Below the pieces are notes generated by a model that saw only the letters and a list, made by a program, of their open reading frames with translations, did not search any database and had not been told where the DNA came from. This document shows, piece after piece, positions 61,178 through 64,000 of a stretch of 64,000 nucleotides of DNA (positions within the stretch are counted from its first letter, which is position 1; each line of letters begins with the position of its first letter). The DNA is from Gnetum montanum. Its lineage: Eukaryota > Streptophyta > Gnetopsida > Gnetales > Gnetaceae. The translations under genes and the position numbers were made by a program. The stretch covers positions 34,900 through 98,899 of the forward strand of contig MNCI01011084.1 in the NCBI GenBank assembly GCA_015680685.1. Reading direction: 5' to 3'.

Positions 61178-63964
61178 TCATGTAGTTCCTGGTGGCGGTG
61201 GCTCCTCCATGGGTGCTTTTCCTTTGTCACGTGCTCCGAGCTTTAAAGGTTGATGACGCTAAAGAATAGCCTGGAGCTTCTCCTCTTCGGTCTGAGGGTC
61301 TTGTGTCGTCCATGCTAATGCTCCGATGTTTGGTGGAGTCAACACTTCCCACGGATAGGGTAGTTGCAGGAACATCTGATTAGCCTTGACGTACCATGCC
61401 GCAAACATCCGTCGTTCCTCTTCGTAGGCTCTGGCTCTATCTTTGTATTCATGAAGTTCTGTTAGCCGGTGAGCCAAGTCAGTTGCCACATCTTTCTATC
61501 CTTGGTAGCTTTCTTTTACCACCCCAAGTTCAGAATTTGCAACATCTAATTTTTCAGCCAACTTCTTTCTTTCTGCAAATTCTGCTTCATATTTAATATG
61601 GGTGGAAGCTACCTACTGCTTGAGCTCTGACCTCGGGCGTCCTGCTGTTAACATGGCTATGTTGGCATATCGAAGGTTTGCCAACTCCATGTATTCAGTT
61701 AAGTCTTGGATCTGCAGGTCTCGGTTCTTAATTTCCACCTGGTGGGCGTAGGCATAAGTGTCCAATATGGCCCCCCAATCAGTGTGCTGGGCACTGATGC
61801 TGTTGATTTGAGCTTTGGCCATATGGATCTCCTTCTCCAGGATCTGTTTGTACATTCCCACCTGATCACAGAAGTGCTCCTTCAGCTTTTCATGTCGTTT
61901 AGCCTCATTCTGCCACGCACTAATCTCGATGGCTGATTTCTGTCGAATAGCGCGTACCTCCTCCATTGAGAGGGTTTGATTTTCTCTGGCTAAACGGCTT
62001 ACATCTTAGTTGACTCGAATGAATTGTTCTCACAGCCGATGAAAGTGCTCATCGAGAACATTCTTTTGCTTCTCCACAGAAGTCAACCGAAGGTTATCAG
62101 CAACCAACTGCTTATTTTCTTCTTGCAAGGCCTTGAGTGCCGTAAGATGCGCATGAGTTTGCGTCTTTGCTGCGGAGGCATCCCAAGTGGCCGTCTCCTT
62201 TTCTTCTGCCACCTTCTTATTTTCTACAATTAATTTGGTTAGTTGCTCCATTCTAAAATTGTCTAACTGGTCTGCGGGAACCAATCGCAAGGGATCCTGC
62301 TGTGCTGCTTGCAAGGCGATGAGCTGCTCTTGTAATTTCTACACTTCAGCTTCAGCATGCTCAGCCCTTACTTCGGATATGACCAGTTTCCCCTTTGTCA
62401 AAATGAGGTTCGACTGAATTGCCGTTACATCCTGGGGGATGTCAAACAGAGACGTTAAAACTTTCCCTGTTTGAAGCAATCTATCTAATACATCCTCGTG
62501 TTCTGCAGGAGTCATTGAGGTTCCGACGATAGTTTGAGCATCCTGTGCTCCTAAGAGATCTGCCGGTGGTACAACAGGTACATTAAAATATTCTTTGATG
62601 TGGTCAATTACCACTTCAGCTACTCCTGCGACATCTTGGTGTTGCATGACCACCACTGTGGCCCCTTCACCAATCTCTAATTGCACTTGAAAAGATGCCG
62701 CATGTCCAGAGATCTGTTGTGACCATCTGCTTTCCCCTCCTCCTGTTTGCATTGACAACTCACCCCTTGTGCGATCTACTGAAATCATAGGCTGACTAGC
62801 ATCATCGATGACACGGAAGAGACTAGTTTCATCACGACTTCCCCAACTGACCATCTCAGCAATGGCCCTCAGATGGCTTATTGACGGTCTATAGTCTTAC
62901 GGCGGCGGCTGATCCTGGCCTGTACCGGGTCCTGCTTCTTGTTGTTGGCTGGGACCTGTGGCTGGAGGTTGACTGGGTCCTGCAAGTTGAGTTGCAGGGG
63001 GTCCAGTCATTTCTTCTTCATCTTCTTCGTCAGGTCCCAGCTCTTCGCCAGTGCTCTTCCTTGGAGCTGACGCCTTTAATAATTCAGCTTAAGAAGCATT
63101 TTGGGCCTTCCGGAGGACATCATTTGTATACCCCCGAATACCTGCCTGACGGCACAGTTTTCTGATAAGGCAGGGAAAAGGGACTGCCATTTTCCCTGTC
63201 TTCCGTTCTTCAAATCGCCTTAGGATCTCCGTCAAATATAGATGAGGAAGGTTAATGTTAACCTTTCCCATCAACACTACACATCCTTTTTCCGCGTATG
63301 TTGATATTCTTTTTAAACCTTTTGTGGGGAAGAGGTGATAGGTCCCAATTTTGAAATAAACTCACTCTTCCATAGTCAGCTCACCAAAAGATTTATCTCT
63401 GCCATAAGCCTTTTCTAGCCAATCCTTTCGCACATCAGGGTCTGATCGGGTGGATAACCGAGCAACATGGGGGCCTGAATTCGAAAGGTTTAACACTTCC
63501 GAAATCGCCTGTGCAGAAAAATCCACTATCACACCGCCGATGTTTACTGTGGTGCCTTGATTTTTATTATGCCAAAATAGGTGTGTTTCTCCTAAGTACC
63601 AGGCACCTTGTTCAAAGAGGACAGGCCATAAGGGATACCCTTTGAGGTGATCCCTAATAGCCTCAGGAGCGAACTCTGCAAAAGATTCAAAGTTGAGTTC
63701 CACAATCACCGAAGCAATTGTGGACTTCATGTGGATGGCCTGAACACATTCTGGGCGCAACGTGACTTGTTGTCCTAGTTCAGGCATAGCAGCTCCTCCT
63801 TCTGCCTGCCCAGATCGTCTGGTAGGAGGTTCATCTTGATGGATGCTGAATGAATGCACCTCCTATTCATTATGTTGTTCAGCAGGGCCTTGCCTTCGAC
63901 CTCTCCTAGGTTGTTTTGCTCCACCTTGGGTAGGACTCTTCTGCTGTGAGCGTTTCGGGGCCAT
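61178..63964 (-). pseudogene. ORF2 of element I: 929-codon env-position ORF, frame intact but for point stops
   Basis: ATG at 63964, TGA at 61180; 2,787 bp, an exact multiple of three. The basic N-terminus (PKRSQQKSPTQGG) is followed by a globular part (VIVELNFESFAEFAPEAIRD; GGVIVDFSAQAISEVLNLS, about 63500; KAYGRDKSFGELTMEE; NLPHLYLTEILRRFEERK), like the plant transposon-associated domain. A Pro/Gln/acidic linker lies at about 62890-63070; a second compact part has VDRTRGELSMQ and LEIGEGATVVVMQ (about 62650-62790). A long coiled coil follows at about 61260-62380 (LKALQEENKQLVADNLRL, KRHEKLKEHFCDQVGMYK). A short Pro-rich end follows. No signal peptide or transmembrane helix is apparent. The roughly ten stops look like C to T or G to A changes. 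Higher GC than its surroundings. Function unknown. Confidence 0.8.
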
Positions 63965-63991
63965 CTGCAATCACACGGGCCAATGTTAGTA
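63965..63991 (-). other. Putative branch point and 3' splice site before ORF2 (element I)
   Basis: Minus-strand CTTACTAAC, then about 20 bp, then GATTGCAG directly before ATGGCC. Matches the element A site at 26763-26787. Confidence 0.6.
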
Positions 63992-64000
63992 AGGTTGTTT

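Noticed and set aside
61178-63964. ORF2 as a true envelope glycoprotein
   Set aside because: No signal peptide, transmembrane helix or cysteine pattern is seen; only the position is env-like.
1-64000. CRISPR arrays, operons, prokaryotic promoters, rRNA or tRNA genes
   Set aside because: None seen; repeats are LTRs, microsatellites and exon copies of a plant genome.

Overview
The window looks like nuclear DNA of a seed plant, most plausibly a gymnosperm (inference). It is AT-rich and dominated by old, nested plant LTR retrotransposons of the Athila/Tat side of Ty3/gypsy and of Ty1/copia. Several have decayed to solo LTRs, and the one recognisable host gene is a broken plant-type kinesin-14. 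I see no intact host gene, no rRNA or tRNA gene, and no prokaryotic features. I name each element by a letter.

Layout. 1-3588: minus-strand gag and 5' LTR of gypsy element D, which runs off the left edge. 5043-8820: minus-strand kinesin pseudogene with tandem exon copies and an inverted repeat. 8821-22028: degraded intergenic DNA holding solo LTR E (12721-13583) and a minus-strand relic ORF region J (about 14900-17750). 22029-30566: complete element A (plus strand, LTRs and target-site duplication ATCAT), with gag and a large second ORF (ORF2) but no pol. 31044-31912: solo LTR F.

32017-47230: copia element C (plus). Its 5' LTR is split by a gypsy element G (32712-40911, left end lost in a run of N), and its 3' LTR is split by solo LTR H. 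48560-60988: a second copy of the same copia family, B (minus), split by a complete gag-pol gypsy element B' (49582-59588, duplication GTCAT). 60989-64000: minus-strand element I, same subfamily as A, with a full-length ORF2 reading frame.

Three things stand out. (1) The pol of element G is one continuous frame in the order protease, extra RNase H, reverse transcriptase, degenerate RNase H, integrase. In the Tat elements I know, the extra RNase H sits after the reverse transcriptase. (2) ORF2 of A and I (about 928 codons) lies in the env position. In both copies its ATG directly follows a matching branch-point and splice-acceptor sequence, and in A a copy of the LTR promoter module (GATATCG-type palindromes plus TATAAATAG) lies about 340 bp upstream, inside the element. 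(3) The same palindrome-plus-TATA architecture recurs in the LTRs of A, B', D and E. A carries ORF2 without pol, while B' carries pol without ORF2, so the family appears split into complementary forms.

All calls come from reading the sequence and remembered family motifs; no database search was possible.
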